DNA of 64,000 nt from Riptortus pedestris (GCA_019009955.1 CM032232.1:137230001-137294000); one strand, 5' to 3'. Shown: positions 21,450-33,569, numbered from the stretch's first letter. Translations and numbers: made by a program. The notes: a model not told the origin generated them from the sequence alone.

Positions 21450-22700
21450 GCTATTGCAGAGCTATTATGCTATTATCCTATTACTGTGCTATTATACTAT
21501 TACGTTATTACTGTGCTATTATCCTATTACTGTACAATTATGATATTACTCTATTCCTGTGCTACCTTGCTATTAAGCTATTACTGTGTTATTATCCTAT
21601 TATGCGATTATACTATTTCTGTGTTATTATGTTATTACAATGCTATTATGCTATAATTGTGATGGTATGCTATTGCTGAGCTATTATGCTATTATCCTAT
21701 TGTTTGCTAATATGTTATTACTGTGCTATTGTGATATTATTTTGCTATTATCCTATTACTGTACAATTATGATATTACTCTATTCCTGTGCTACCTTGCT
21801 ATTAAGCTATTGCTGTGTTATTATGCTATTATGCGATTATACTATTTCTGTGTTACTATGCTATTATGCTACAATTGTGATGGTATGCTTTGCTGAGCTA
21901 TTATGCTATTACAGTGCTATTATGCTATAATTGTGATGGTATGCTTTGCTGAGCTATTAAGCTATTATCCTATTGTTTGCTAATATGTTATTACTGTGCT
22001 ATTGAACTATTATCCTATTACTGTACAATTATGATATTACTGTGCTATTGAACTATTATCCTATTACTGTACAATTATGATATGCGATTACTATGCTGTT
22101 ATGCGATTATGCTATTTCTGTGTCATTATGCTATTACAGTGCTATTATGCTATAACTGTGCTATTATGCTAATGCTGAGCTATTATCCTATTACTGTGCA
22201 ATTATGTATGCTATTCTGTTATTACTGTGCTATTGTGCTATTCTGTTGTTACTGTGCTATTGTGCTATTATGCTATTACTGTGCTATTGTGCTATTATGC
22301 TATTACTGTGCTATTGTCCTATTACTGCGCTGTTATGCGATTAATGTGCTATTATGCTATTACTGTGCTAATACAGCGATATTATGCTATTACTGTGCCA
22401 AATCTGTGTTAATGCTGAGCTAATACTGTGATAAAACTGTGCTAATACTCTGCTAAAACTGTGATAAAGCTATGTTAATACTGTGCTAATGCAGTGTTAT
22501 TATGCCAATATGCTATTTCTGTGCTAATACTGTGATATTATTCTAATACTGTGCCAATATGCTATTACTGTGCTTTTATGTTAGTACCGTGCTGTTGTGC
22601 TATTACTGTGCTTTTATGCTATTACTGTGCTTTTATGTTAGTACCGTGCTATTGTGCTATTATGCTATTTCTGTGCTATTTCTGCGCTATTATGCTATTC
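21450..22700 (+). repeat. 19-bp satellite array 1 (~1.25 kb)
   Basis: It consists of divergent tandem copies of a 19-bp unit close to CTATTATGCTATTACTGTG, with many substitutions and shortened units. The unit has no stop codon in any forward frame and 19 is not a multiple of 3, so overlapping Cys/Tyr/Leu-rich open frames arise in all three frames. They are not genes. No higher-order order is obvious in this array. Confidence 0.95.
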
Positions 22701-23537
22701 ACATCACCATAGAACAGATAACCATCACTTTGAAAGTACAAATGGTTTTAATTATCATTTGATGTTTTTTTTTTTGTCGACCTTTCGCCATCGATTGTTT
22801 AAGTGATTGAAAATAGGTCATATATTCACATAAAAATAACAGGTTTCAATAAAAATAAACTTTTTCATATTACGATAGTACAGATAAAGACCACATTGGA
22901 CTTTAGCAAAGATGACACTGATCGTTGACCACTTTTAACTTTAGGAAATAAGAATTAAAATTTGTTTTCACAATCATTTGAAGTTTTTATTTTCTGCTGA
23001 CCTTCTGCCTTCGATTGGTTAATTGTAGTTATTATTTTAATGTTTGTTTTTCGTGGACAACTGTCATTTGACAGAGGTTGTTCGGTGTTAGAGTTCGATT
23101 CAGCGCACACACTACTATCTTAAGTGTGAACGTAATTAATCACAACTGTAAATGTTAACAGGTAATTACTAGCGTTCCATGAAGTTGCCGGTCCATTAGT
23201 GGGGTGGATTCCCTGAAATTGGTAATGCTGTATTGATATTTAAAGTGAAATTGCTGAGCATTTGGTCAGCCCCATTGTTCTAAAACCCTGGAATGTCATG
23301 GAATTTGGAATTGGCCTGGAAATATCTGTGGGTCTGTGTTTGACAAGCAACCTCAATCACCCTCTTTCTCTCTCACACACTCTCTTATCAGGCATTCACT
23401 GATAATAACAATATTTTATCAATTTCTCATTTTTTTTAACCCTTTTTTTATGAAGAGTACATATTTCTGAAGGGAGATTAAAATATTTGACATTTTCACC
23501 CTCTAACCGAGAAAAGCTTAAAATGCCAATTCCATAA
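22701..23537. other. Unique stretch, no gene found
   Basis: AT-rich DNA with two similar phrases (TCGACCTTTCGCCATCGATTG near 22777 and TGACCTTCTGCCTTCGATTG near 22998), which suggests a diverged local duplication of about 220 bp. There is no supported ORF. Confidence 0.4.
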
Positions 23538-24138
23538 TAGTTATTTATTATACAAGTGACGAAAGTAGATCATTTTACAACTCGAGTGAAACGTTTACCC
23601 ACACAAGCGAAGCGAGTGTTGTAATATCACGAGAGTTGTAAATTCTACTTTCGTCACGAGAGTAATATTAAATTTTTTCTGTAATCCTGTAATACATGAT
23701 GAGATCTAACAAGAATATGAACAAAATTAGGATGTTGTGAAGATTATGGTATGTTGTTGGTAGGTTATAAGCACGGTTGTGAAAGGTTATAAGCATAGTT
23801 ATAAAACAACTAGTGATGATTGTGAAGTAGTGCAGTTATAAACAAGTGCAGGTTATAAACAAGGAAGGTAATTATTATTATATTTAAATTTTAAAATATG
23901 ATGATTATTTCCACCAATAATTCATTCACATTTCAATTTATTTTGTTGAAATAAATTCTTACAATGTTAAGAAACATTTAAAAGCATTTAATTTCCAACT
24001 TCAAATTATTTTTTAATTTATACTTATTACTAATTAAGAAGGCAATTCACTTTCTTCACTCTATTGCAAAATGTTTCACTTTCTTCACTCATTTCACTTT
24101 AGTAATTTTACCATTATTCAACGATTACAGAAAAATGT
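23538..24138 (+). repeat. HP600 palindrome-ended repeat, copy 3
   Basis: It has the same order as copy 1, including the hairpin arms GTGACGAAAGTAGA and TCTACTTTCGTCAC with loop ACACAAGCGAAGCGAGTG. It lacks about 30 bp of the CACTTTCTTCAC cluster present in copy 1, and it retains a GTGAAACGTTTACCC segment that copy 1 lost. Confidence 0.78.
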
Positions 24139-24800
24139 AATTTTTAATCCAGCTTCTCTTCTATAATTCAGAGAAAATTCCAAATCCTAATTCAGAGAAT
24201 TACTCCAAACAGCTATTCAATTCTTTTCGCATAGTATAAAACATTTTTTATCTGGATTGGTATTAATGATGATTTATGTTTATTGAATCCAAGGATGTAT
24301 CGCTTTTAATTACCAAAATAATGACAATACATTGCCTTCCACATGAATTAAATTAACTCAAATAATCACAACTCTTATTTTATGATATGTTCTTAAATAA
24401 TAGTTGTGAATGTCTCACCACAGTAATAAGAATAAATATTATTTATTCAGATAAGGTCAGATGTCATTTTATGCAGAAAAGGAAAACGAGACTGGATTCC
24501 AACAGGTTATCACCTTTTAGCATATTTCCCTTTTGGGAAATCAGTTATTGAGGTTGTATATGTGATTGGATTTTCGAAAACCTAGAATGGAACGCTTAAC
24601 GCTCTTTGCAAATCTAGAGCCGCAGGTTCATTTCCCGTTTGGTCAAAAAGAAGTCATTCGGAAACCGCTAAACCCAACTAAATGAAATCGTTAGTAAACC
24701 CTTCCTCAAAAAAGTGTTCATAACTTAAAGACACCCCTATAAAGAATCAAAAGTGAACTAATTTTGCAAATAAAAAAATATAGTCAAACACAAATGTATT
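24139..24800. other. Unassigned stretch with a possible tRNA-like SINE head
   Basis: Near 24585-24650 there is GGAACGCTTAACGCTC followed by GCAGGTTCATTTCCCGTTTGG, resembling A- and B-box spacing of a second tRNA-derived SINE. A similar GGGTTCTATTCCCGTTTGG lies near 63484. The rest is unassigned. Confidence 0.35.
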
Positions 24801-24829
24801 GTACATTTAATTATAATTCCATAGAAGCC

Positions 24830-25560
24830 TGGAAGATCACATCCATATGTAAAAATATTGGACGTTTCACATGGAAATATCCAAACAGAGTGAAAAATAG
24901 CTTAGTCATATAAAGGATAAATCTAACGTTAGATATTGAAAGAGTTTTAAACAGCACATATAGCCAGTACTTTAGAAGAATTAGCTCTCTTTGGCAGAGG
25001 CGAGGAGTACCTGTACCAAAATGTGCCATTTTTTAAGACCAAAGTTATATCTCAAATCCGCTTATTAGGTACAAAAAATCAAAGATTGATAGTTGGCAGG
25101 ACAAGTTACATATTCAATCCAGAAAAGCCATGCCCCCTTTGCGAAGATAGCCAAGACACCGTTACGCACTTCATCCTTAAATGCCCTGTTTTAGCAGAGA
25201 GAAGAAACCAATTCCTAAAAAAGTCTCAACATTCCACAGCAATCCATGGATAATCTGTTTGACCTTATGGACAAGAATAAAATAAACTGCATGTATGTTT
25301 TCATACTTAAAAGCTTTTACGTCAGAGGGAAAAAAATGCAAACAATATAATTATTAAAATAAAATTAATGTTTTATTTTTTTCTATAGTAATTGTTGTAT
25401 ATGGTTTTTGTTTTTTGTTATTTTCAAATGAATTCTCTGTTTATGTTTATATAAAGAAAAGATAAAAGAAAAATGTAATCATGAACATGGGCTGAACCCT
25501 TACTATAAAATTGTTAAATTTTTAAAAGCAATAAAAATATTCATTCATTCATAAAGGATA
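24830..25560 (+). mobile_element. 5'-truncated non-LTR retrotransposon, 3' end
   Basis: Translated remnants from about 24830 (AWKITSICKNIGRFTWKYP) lead into the C-terminal zinc-binding region at 25023-25253. The 3' UTR ends in AATAAAAATATTCATTCATT, a short tandem tail as in CR1/L2-like LINEs rather than poly(A). A stop and frame changes occur upstream. Confidence 0.65.
25023..25253 (+). pseudogene. LINE ORF2 C-terminal zinc motif
   Basis: The 76-codon frame contains CPLCEDSQDTVTHFILKCP, a C-x2-C-x8-H-x4-C arrangement found at the very end of many LINE polymerase proteins. It is preceded by GTKNQRLIVGR and followed by AERR and a stop. Nothing of the RT or endonuclease domains is attached, so it is a remnant. 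The clade (CR1/L2-like versus Jockey-like) is not decided by this motif alone. Confidence 0.7.
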
Positions 25561-25885
25561 AGTTTAAATCAAAAGTTACGAAATATAATATATAGAATCA
25601 ACTCTATAGTTTGCAATAAAAGTTATAAAGGGGATTCGTCACAATCGCTCAAAAGAAGAATCACATATCCAATGATAAAACGTAGATAATAAGGACTATA
25701 AAATACCATGCTATTAGATACACCCATAATTTTGATTTTGAGAACTTAAGAGTATACGTAAAAGAAAGAAATATAAGCATGAGGAAAATCAAAGATAATA
25801 TACATATTATAAAAAAATGAAAAAAGGTGATCAATAAGGGAACAGCGATTAAACTTATGAATTATTTATAGATATTAACTACGTG
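25561..25885. other. Unique AT-rich stretch
   Basis: I see no gene, repeat family or signal here. Confidence 0.4.
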
Positions 25886-26040
25886 ATTTTCATGTACGCA
25901 GTTTTAGGAACACTATTAAAATGAAAGGCAATCATATGAAACTAATAACTTATGATTTAATTAATGTAAAATATAGTTAAAATCAGATAATACTTATCTA
26001 AAAAAAAGTACCTACCTCTGTTTAAAAAAGAAAAAGAAAA
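25886..26040 (+). repeat. Left direct repeat flanking satellite array 2
   Basis: The ~155 bp running from TTTTCATGTACGCAG through CACTATTAAAATGAAAGGCA to TTTAAAAAAGAAAAAGAAAA recurs in the same orientation at 28018-28180 with minor differences. The satellite starts at the next base. Confidence 0.85.
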
Positions 26041-28017
26041 ACTATTACTGTGCTATTGTGCTATTACTGTGCTATTGTGAGATTGTGTTATTACTGTGTT
26101 ATTATGCTATTACTGTGCTATTATTCTATTACTGTACAACTATGCTATTATTCTATTCCTGTGCTATTATGCTATTACTGTGCTATTATGCTATTTCTGT
26201 GTTATTATGCTATTTCTGTGTTATTATTCTATTACTGTACAACTATGCTATTATTCTATTCCTGTGCTATTATGCTATTACTGTGCTATTATTCTATTAC
26301 TGTACAACTATGCTATTATTCTATTCCTGTGCTATTATGCTATTACTGTGCTATTATTCTATTACTGTACAACTATGCTATTATTCTATTCCTGTGCTAT
26401 TATGCTATTAATGTGCTTTTATGTTATAACTGTGCTATTATTCTACATTATGTGTATTATTGCTATGCTATTATTATGCTATTACTGTGCCAGTATGTTA
26501 TTTCTGTGCTAACGCTGTTATATTATGCTAATTCTGTGTTAATATGCTTTTACTGTGATAATACTGTTCTATTATGCTATTACTGTGCAAATATGCTATT
26601 ACTGTGCTATTATGCTATTACTGTGTTATTATTCTATACTGTGTTATTATGCTATTTCTGTGTTATTATGCTATTACTGTGCCATTATGTTATTTCTGTG
26701 CTAACGCTGATCTATTATGCTAATTCTGTGTTAATATGCTATTACTGTGATAATACTGTTCTATTATGCTATTACTGTCCTAATACTGTGCAAATATGCT
26801 ATTACTGTGCTATTATGCTATTACTTTGCTGGTATGCTACTACTGTGCTATTATGCTATTACTGTGCTGGTATGCTACTACTGTGCTATTATGCTATTAC
26901 TGTGCTGGTATGCTACTACTGTGCTATTATGCTATTACTGTGCTGGTATGCTACTACTGTGTTATTATGCTATTACTGTGCTGGTATGCTACTACTGTGT
27001 TATTATGCTATTACTGTGCTAGTATGCTACTACTGTGCTATTATGCTATTACTGTGCTGGTATGCTACTACTGTGTTATTATGCTATTACTGTGCTAGTA
27101 TGCTACTACTGTGCTATTATGCTATTACTGTGCTGGTATGCTACTACTGTGTTATTATGCTATTACTGTGCTAGTATGCTACTACTGTGCTATTATGCTA
27201 TTACTGTGCTGGTATGCTACTACTGTGTTATTATGCTATTACTGTGATGGTATGCTACTACTGTGTTATTATGCTATTACTGTGCTGGTATGCTACTACT
27301 GTGGTATTATGCTCTTACTGTGCTGGTATGCTACTACAGTGATATTATGATATTACTGTGCTGGTATGCTACTACTGTGTTATTATACTATTACTGTGAT
27401 GGTATGCTACTACTGTGTTATTATGCTATTACTGTGCTGGTATGCTACTACTGTGTTATTATACTATTACTGTGATGGTATGCTACTACTGTGTTATTAT
27501 GCTATTACTGTGCTGGTATGCTACTACTGTGTTATTATGCAATTACTGTGCTAGAATGCTACTACTGTGGTATTAAGCTATTACTGTCCTAATACTATGC
27601 AAATACGCTATTACTGTGCTATTATGCTATCACTGTGCTAATACTGTGCTATTATGGTATTACTGTGCTATTATCCTATTACTGCGCTGTTATGCGATTA
27701 CAGTGCTAATATGGTATTAGTATGCTATTGCTGTGATATTATGCTATTACTGTACTATTATCCAATTACTGCTCTAATCCTGCGCTTTTATGATATTACT
27801 GTACTAGTATGCTATAACTGTGCTATTGTGCTATTACTGTGCTGGTATGCTATTACTGTGCTATTATGCCATTACTGTGCTGGTATGCAACTACAATGGT
27901 ATTATGCTATTACTGTGCTAATATGCTATTACTGTGCTATTATGCCATTACTGTGCTGGTATGCAACTACAATGGTATTATGCTATTACTGTGCTAATAT
28001 GCTATTAACTCTGTGCA
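26041..28017 (+). repeat. 19-bp satellite array 2 with 38-bp higher-order unit (~2 kb)
   Basis: Units follow the same 19-bp consensus as array 1. From about 26825 to 27560 two unit types alternate strictly, CTGGTATGCTACTACTGTG and TTATTATGCTATTACTGTG, giving a homogeneous 38-bp higher-order repeat. The outer parts are more divergent. The 374-codon open frame across the array is a periodicity artefact (57 nt equals three units and 19 codons). Confidence 0.95.
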
Positions 28018-28180
28018 ATTTTTCATGGATGCAGTTTTTGCAACACTATTAAAATGAAAGGCAAACACATGAAAAAAATAACTTATAATTTTATCAATGT
28101 AAAATATAGTTAAAGTCAGATAATACCTATCTAAAAAAAAGATAACTAACTACCTGCGTTTAAAAAAGAAAAATAAAAAC
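28018..28180 (+). repeat. Right direct repeat flanking satellite array 2
   Basis: It matches 25886-26040 in order and orientation (CACTATTAAAATGAAAGGCA, AATGTAAAATATAGTTAAAG, CTATCTAAAAAAAAG). The right copy has a short extra GATAACTAAC segment. Confidence 0.85.
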
Positions 28181-28189
28181 AAGAAAATG

Positions 28190-28640
28190 CCCCACTCGAG
28201 GCAGCTATATTGGTTATTAAACATGAATTGGAAATGCATAGTTCTGTCCTGTTGAGTAGGCATGGCTGTCTCTCTTCTAGTGGACCATCTATTATACAGC
28301 CGGGGTACGAACTTTGTTAAATAATGGGAAATTTACTTATACCATAAAGATTTCTTTCATGTTTAAAATATGTATATATTTATTTAGGTGTTATAATGTA
28401 TTAGTTTTATATGACTGAATTTTATTTTAATGTTTTTAAGCTAGCAAAACCTGCAAGACTGCTGTCAGTAATTGTTTTTAGGTTAAAATATTTCATATGT
28501 AATTTTTGGATACATCTCATGGAAACATGTTTCTTTTTCGTTTTGTTGTTAGCACCTGATGATTGGACGTTTGTGCCGAAAGCCCTGAGAAATTGATGGT
28601 AAGATTTCCTGTTATTAAGCCCTGTTTCCCATTAAAGAAA
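28190..28640 (+). mobile_element. Penelope-like element 3' remnant
   Basis: At about 28215-28313 a short open stretch reads IKHELEMHSSVLLSRHGCLS and ends QPGYELC before a stop, like the extreme C-terminus of insect PLE proteins. An AT-rich 3' UTR and a CTGATGA...GAAA stem-loop (28556-28581) follow. The RT and GIY-YIG domains are absent. Confidence 0.55.
28556..28581 (+). ncRNA. Hammerhead-ribozyme-like motif in PLE remnant
   Basis: It has the exact core CTGATGA, then TTGGACGTTTGTGCC, able to form a short stem (GGAC with GTGCC, one bulge), and then GAAA. The CUGANGA...GAAA order matches the conserved hammerhead core. The position downstream of the PLE coding end parallels 16860-16886. Activity has not been shown. 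Confidence 0.5.
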
Positions 28641-29454
28641 TAGTGTGATCTGGAGCCTGGAGTTCACTGTGTAAGGTAGCTAATGCGGCCGACCATATTG
28701 AAAGCGGTTTGTTTGATCATAGACTCTCTGTCGTGGATTGGTCAATCATCTCATATATACTATTGGTATATTTGATCTGTGAGCTCAATGCGACTTGCAA
28801 ACATTCACATTACTCACTAATTAAATGAGATTCAACGTTAGTGCCATACAGATATTGCAGAGGCTTTTGCCAATGCAATGTAAACACACAAACACAAACT
28901 GAACGTTATTGAGTTGTGATTGGCTAATAGTTGACCTCCTTTAACCATCGTACTAATGAAAATCATTGGCAAATTGCGTGGAGGCAGAAAGACCTAGATT
29001 AAACTAGACTGGAGTACATATGAGAGTATTTCCCTTAAGGAAAAATTCCGTCATGCGGGAACTGCGTTAAATAAGAAGATTTACTGAGATGTGCTGAATT
29101 AACAAACTGTTTACATGAAACAGTTAAGTATCTAGTATCGTATAGATCAAATAAATCTTTCTCACAGTAAAAGTAAAAAAGAGGATATGCTGCTTCTAGC
29201 TGGTTCGTTGATATGAGCAGCAAATGAGGTAGGCTTACAATAAACCAAGATAACATGGAAGATACGGTAGTGAGCCACATCTATAAAACAAATCGAGCGT
29301 AGAGGACCTATCCTACCAAAAGTAAAAAAGCTCCAAATACATCGAAACTACAGTAAACTCAATGACCAGTTTACTGAAATCTACCAAAGGATAACTAGTG
29401 TCAACCGCACTTTCTCAAGTATTAAAGTCAAGGAAAATCTCACGAACATTGAAA
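28641..29454. other. Unassigned stretch with a TAC end
   Basis: At 29045-29085 there is an antisense TAC 3' end (TTCCGTCATGCGGGAACTGC, then AAGAAGATTTAC). The remainder carries no supported gene. An 81-codon minus frame at 29035-29280 has no motif. Confidence 0.4.
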
Positions 29455-29469
29455 TTAAGGGTATATAAC

Positions 29470-29872
29470 TCCATTACCAAACCTGAACTCATGATTTGGA
29501 TACGTGGGGGTTGACGGGTTTGAGCACAAGGTTCTTAGAGCCATAATAGGCCAAAATTGGGAGAGTGACTTAGGACTTTGGAGAAGGTTGACTATAGAAG
29601 AGGTTACATCTGAAACGAGACAGTCTATTTCACACAATTTAAAAGCTAAGAGGTTACAATGGGGGGGACATATGGCAAGGATCAACTCAACCAGCTTCCT
29701 AGCCGAGAGAATGAATGAGATGAGTTGACGGAGTGAAAAAGGTCGCAACGGAGTTCCATTTAGTGGACGACTGTAAAGCCATTGCACACGGTAGGAGGAG
29801 CTGGAGGTGGCTTGTACTGGCGGCTAAAGTTCTCCATGTACTGTAAAGCCAACCAAAAAAAAAAAAAAATAA
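29470..29872 (+). mobile_element. Non-LTR retrotransposon 3' end with poly(A)
   Basis: The polymerase C-terminus is readable in two frames and ends at about 29843, followed directly by GTAAAGCC and a 15-A tail at 29857-29871. The element is 5'-truncated. It differs in sequence from the Jockey-like family at 34.5-40.9 kb. Confidence 0.7.
29504..29845 (+). pseudogene. LINE polymerase C-terminal remnant
   Basis: The first frame has KVLRAIIGQNWESDLGLWRR and then RLQWGGHMARI, the pattern seen after the RT domain in many insect LINEs. A frameshift around 29720-29755 moves to another frame reading VDDCKAIAHGRRSWRWLVLA up to a stop by 29845. The catalytic RT motif is not included. The clade is uncertain (RTE/CR1-like style). 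Confidence 0.65.
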
Positions 29873-30661
29873 CTTGGAATAAAGTTTTATTTGTATCAGT
29901 TTTGTGGAAGTCTATTATGGGTGATTCAGGCTTAACCAAAGTTTATTATATTGATTAGAGAGAACTTTCTTATTAGATGTATTCCAGGAATCTTGAAGGA
30001 GTTGACATTTCATCTTTTCCATTACAAGAACTAAGAGGAAGGAGTATTGGCTGCCAGGCTTAGGAATTATAAAAGACAAAGAGTATCATTTTAATTAATT
30101 AATCGATGGGCTCATAATTAAAAGAGCCAAGAGATCGATGGAGGCGAGTTACAGTGATGGATGTTCCCCGGAGGAAGGAGGAAAAGTTGGGGAAAGCGAA
30201 AGAAGTAATCATCGGCCAAGTATTGGGAAGACAATGGGCCAAGTATTGAGCCGAAGAGAGGGGAAACTTGTAAGGGACTTATTACAAGTAGAGAGGGCTT
30301 TGGAAGGAATGAAAGAAGGCCGTCACAAGGCCTGTCACAAGACGGGGCACAATAGACTTATTCCCTTTAATCGGCCTCTCAGGGCCATTATAGGAGTACA
30401 CCATCGTCTCCTTTACTTACAAAACAGTTCATTAATCTTGTTGAGGGCTTCGTAATGTTGACTTGTGATCGTTCTCACATTGTACTCAATTCCAACATTT
30501 CTTCTTCTTTTCACACGATAAATAATTAGTTCTGGTGGATGGGCGTGAAGAAAAATCGAACAACATAAAAACTCAGCATCAATGGAATATTAATTTATCA
30601 TTAGAATTACATATATAATTATTATTATTTAGATTTAAATAAAATTAGCTCAAGGAACTAA
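29873..30661. other. Unassigned stretch with a 105-codon frame
   Basis: 30138-30455 is open on the plus strand for 105 codons, and an overlapping frame reads WRRVTVMDVPRRKEEKLGK. Neither is a family I can name and no start context or splice signal supports either. It could be part of an unknown retroelement. Confidence 0.3.
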
Positions 30662-30664
30662 AAA

Positions 30665-30735
30665 CGTCCGTCACGCTGGGGATACGTAAACTAAACATAT
30701 TTTCCTCGTGATAGCCATATTTCCCTGTATGTGGC
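30665..30735 (-). repeat. TAC 3'-end fragment
   Basis: GTCCGTCACGCTGGGGATAC and AACATATTTTCCTCGTGA follow TAAAAAC, in the antisense order. Only the stem-loop end is present. Confidence 0.6.
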
Positions 30736-30784
30736 CATCAAGTTTCTGAAACTCTAGGAGAGAAAAAGTAATTCTCTCGGCCAC

Positions 30785-31330
30785 ACCCAATTAACACAGT
30801 CATACTTAATGACAAAGACTGACAGACCTACTTGAAACATTCTCTTGACAACAAGACATATACTGACAAAATGCCGAAAACGACCAGACCAGGACCCTAC
30901 GACTTACAAGAACTATTGACTGAACGCAGCCCATACATTAACCACATATTCTCCTATACCTACACAATATATACCTACACAAAATTCAAATATACGACTA
31001 AATTTAACATACAAATTAAGTCTCTAAAATTATATGCATTAATTGTATTATATGAGTTTGCACACATGTATATGTTTACCCTGAAGGAGCAACTTACAGC
31101 AGTTATTAGCATAAGTACCATTTTCAGCCATTCATTTCCTATTGATCATCCACCAACTATACTCATTACCAATTTTTTTCTTCTTTTTTTTCCACTTATA
31201 AAATGTTTATCTATTTCAATTTTGTTATTTGTCATTGTTTTTTCTGGTATTTGTTGTTATCTATTTTACTTTTGTTATTTAACTTTGTACAATTTTCGAA
31301 AGGGCAAATCACCTTTGATCTGATGGCGAG
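30785..31330 (+). mobile_element. Jockey-like LINE 3' fragment
   Basis: HSYLMTKTDRPT can be read near 30792-30830. A TTRHILTKCRK phrase then follows in one frame and LQELLTERSPYINHIF in another. These are the zinc-region and tail phrases of the Jockey-like protein (compare LTDSSQYIPQIL at 41.0 kb). A pyrimidine-rich 3' UTR ends near 31320. Frames are broken, so the nominal 163-codon ORF at 30832 is not a gene. Confidence 0.6.
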
Positions 31331-32065
31331 GGGGTGCAGTTACTGAAGGTAGAGAACAAGAATGAATAACTACCTTAATATTTTAGTTACGAAAAACTTC
31401 CATAGAACAACAATTACAGAATAGTTTAAAAATATTGGTTCTATAACATTTTAAGATCCGACAAATAATAGCGGAGATTTTTTTGCCAATAACAAATATG
31501 TTCTTTAGTGTTGACTCACACGGTTAAATATTCTATTATGCTACAGATCAAATAAACATTTTCGTGGAAAAAAATAAAAATCACATCATTTTCATAATCA
31601 AAAACACATCACGTATTAGGATTTATCTGTAGCAGCTTGGCCTGCTCTATAACAACCCTAACCCCTACTAGCTGCCACGTGGCCTCAGTGACAGTGTTGC
31701 CAGGAACTATTTAACCTAAAACAATTAATCTAATTTTAAGGTGGCTACACTGTAAGCAACCTCATAATAACCTGTCAGTTAGTGTGTAAAATTAACCGCT
31801 TACTCCCGCAGTTGTATCTACTAGTGCTCCGTTCTTTTTGTGCGAACTCTGCTTCAATTCGTTATTTATTAATTATCCAAAGACTTATAATTTTATGTTG
31901 TTCATTCTTTATTCTTTGGCAGTGTAAACTTTTGTTGTTTTTTTTTGTATAATTATAGTGGATTTATTTCATTTGAGTTTTGTTATTGTACGTTATTAAA
32001 ACCCGTACATATCAATATCCAATGAAATCATATTTTGGTATTTAACTTTGGAGTGAAGTCATTCA
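31331..32065. other. Unassigned, with a TAC fragment
   Basis: 31380-31490 holds antisense TAC blocks (TTGGTTCTATAACATTTTAAG, ATAATAGCGGAGATTT). 31630-31830 is a GC-richer unique stretch (CTAGCTGCCACGTGGCCTC). I could not prove an LTR or exon there. The rest is AT-rich. Confidence 0.4.
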
Positions 32066-32885
32066 TGATTTCCTTCAAGTAAATCAGCAATTGAGATTGT
32101 ACTCATAATGCGACTTTTTACAAGTTTCTTCAACCGTTCACTGATTCTACACTGGAGGCGACGAAAATCGCGTTTTATGTGAAATTAAAGATCAAGTTCG
32201 TTAATGGCTTAAATCCAACCGGGTAGGGGGGGGGGGTCCCGAGGAATTTCTAAAATTCAAAATATCTCCGTTATTATACGTCGGAAAGTCGAAAAATTGA
32301 ATAGAACCAATGTTATTGAAAATGCGATGTTCTATAAATGCTGTTAAGTACAAGTTTTTCCTATATATAAAACTTATGTGATATCAATAATCCCCCACTC
32401 CTGCTCATGTCATATGAACTTCAAGCAGCTATTTCATGAACTACTTCATCCGAAGTTCAAATACCAAATATTGTTTTCATTGAACTTTTACTTTGTGAGA
32501 TGCATACAAATACGTTATGTAATCACGTTTTCAATTATGAACTTTTGTACTTTACGCAAAAATATCTATTTGGTCAATACTCGATATTTAACCGTTTTAG
32601 TCAATACTAAAGATCAATTAGTTATTGAGGTGTAGAGGAAAGGGTGGTTTGTAAATTCAAAATAGTCCCGTTTGAGCTGCATCTAAAAATGTTGCTTTAC
32701 AATTGTAGTTCTATACATTTTTTTTCTACTCAATTATTAAGCGACTTTTTCGTACGTTCCTGTTAAGGGCCGTCAGCAAATCCCCAATTCTACTCATCAG
32801 ATATTAGATATGGATAATTAGATCATTAGTGTGTCATACCAGCACGCAGGAAATCTGCTTAGCTTATGCAGTGGAATTGTTCTTT
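32066..32885 (+). repeat. TAC copy without microsatellite core
   Basis: 5' block: TCAAGTAAATCAGCAATTGAG, ACTCATAATGCGAC. There is no TA run. Then come the GGGGGGGGG block, AATATCTCCGTTATTATACG, a long variant 3' region (GAACTTCAAGCAGCTATTTC) and the end GGAAATCTGCTTAGCTTATG with a decayed stem-loop. Confidence 0.65.
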
Positions 32886-33569
32886 GTCGAAGTCTTAATG
32901 TGCTTAAGCAACAGAAAAAAGTGAATATTCTATTAAATAATATGAGAAGAGATGTTACCGAAGAAAAATGATTATTACCAAAATGGCTGACTCTACGATT
33001 CGAATAGTTTCGTAAAAAAACCGTTCATCCCATTAAACTTATCGTTATTTTACGATATAGTAAAATAAATCAGGCTATAAATAACGGGCTCAGAGCATCA
33101 TTATATATTTTTTTCTGTACCTTTATATTTTGAGCTGGAAGAAAGAATATAAATTTCGCTCTAGCCATAGTGCAGAGAGGCGGCTCAGCGAATTTATTGG
33201 CTTTGATAATGCGCAATAACTTCCACTCAACAAGCGCTTTATTACTAGTAGATAAAGATAATTTAAGAGCCGGAGGGGGGAGGGGGGCGCTGAAGGGATG
33301 ATGTATGGCGGCCATTACAAATTGAAGGGGTGGATACTGGTTATCAATATCATAGTCAAACCTGTCACAATTTTTAAATTAAATTTTTAAATTTTAACGG
33401 GTCAATTGTTGTCAGCAAGAGCTCGTTTTAGTCATATCGAATGTCCATCAGTCGTAATTTTCTTTTGATGGTTTCCGAACTATCGTACTCTAAATTTATT
33501 CGTTTCGTCTAAAACCGACGGTGTTATAACACACTACTAACCTACTGAAGACTCAAAACAAGAAAATAC
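32886..33569. other. Unassigned stretch
   Basis: No recognised family. There is an 81-codon minus-strand frame at 33070-33315 without motifs, and a G-rich patch at 33275-33295. Confidence 0.4.

Noticed and set aside
26050..27174. 374-codon Cys/Tyr/Leu-rich open frame
   Set aside because: It follows the 19-bp satellite exactly. The unit lacks stop codons in all forward frames, so long ORFs appear in every frame. No start context or domain.
26041..28017. CRISPR array
   Set aside because: The units are contiguous 19-bp repeats without unique spacers, in a eukaryotic context and with no cas genes.
30138..30455. 105-codon ORF as a host gene
   Set aside because: No recognisable domain, no splice or start support, and a competing frame on the same strand looks equally protein-like. 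Left as unassigned.
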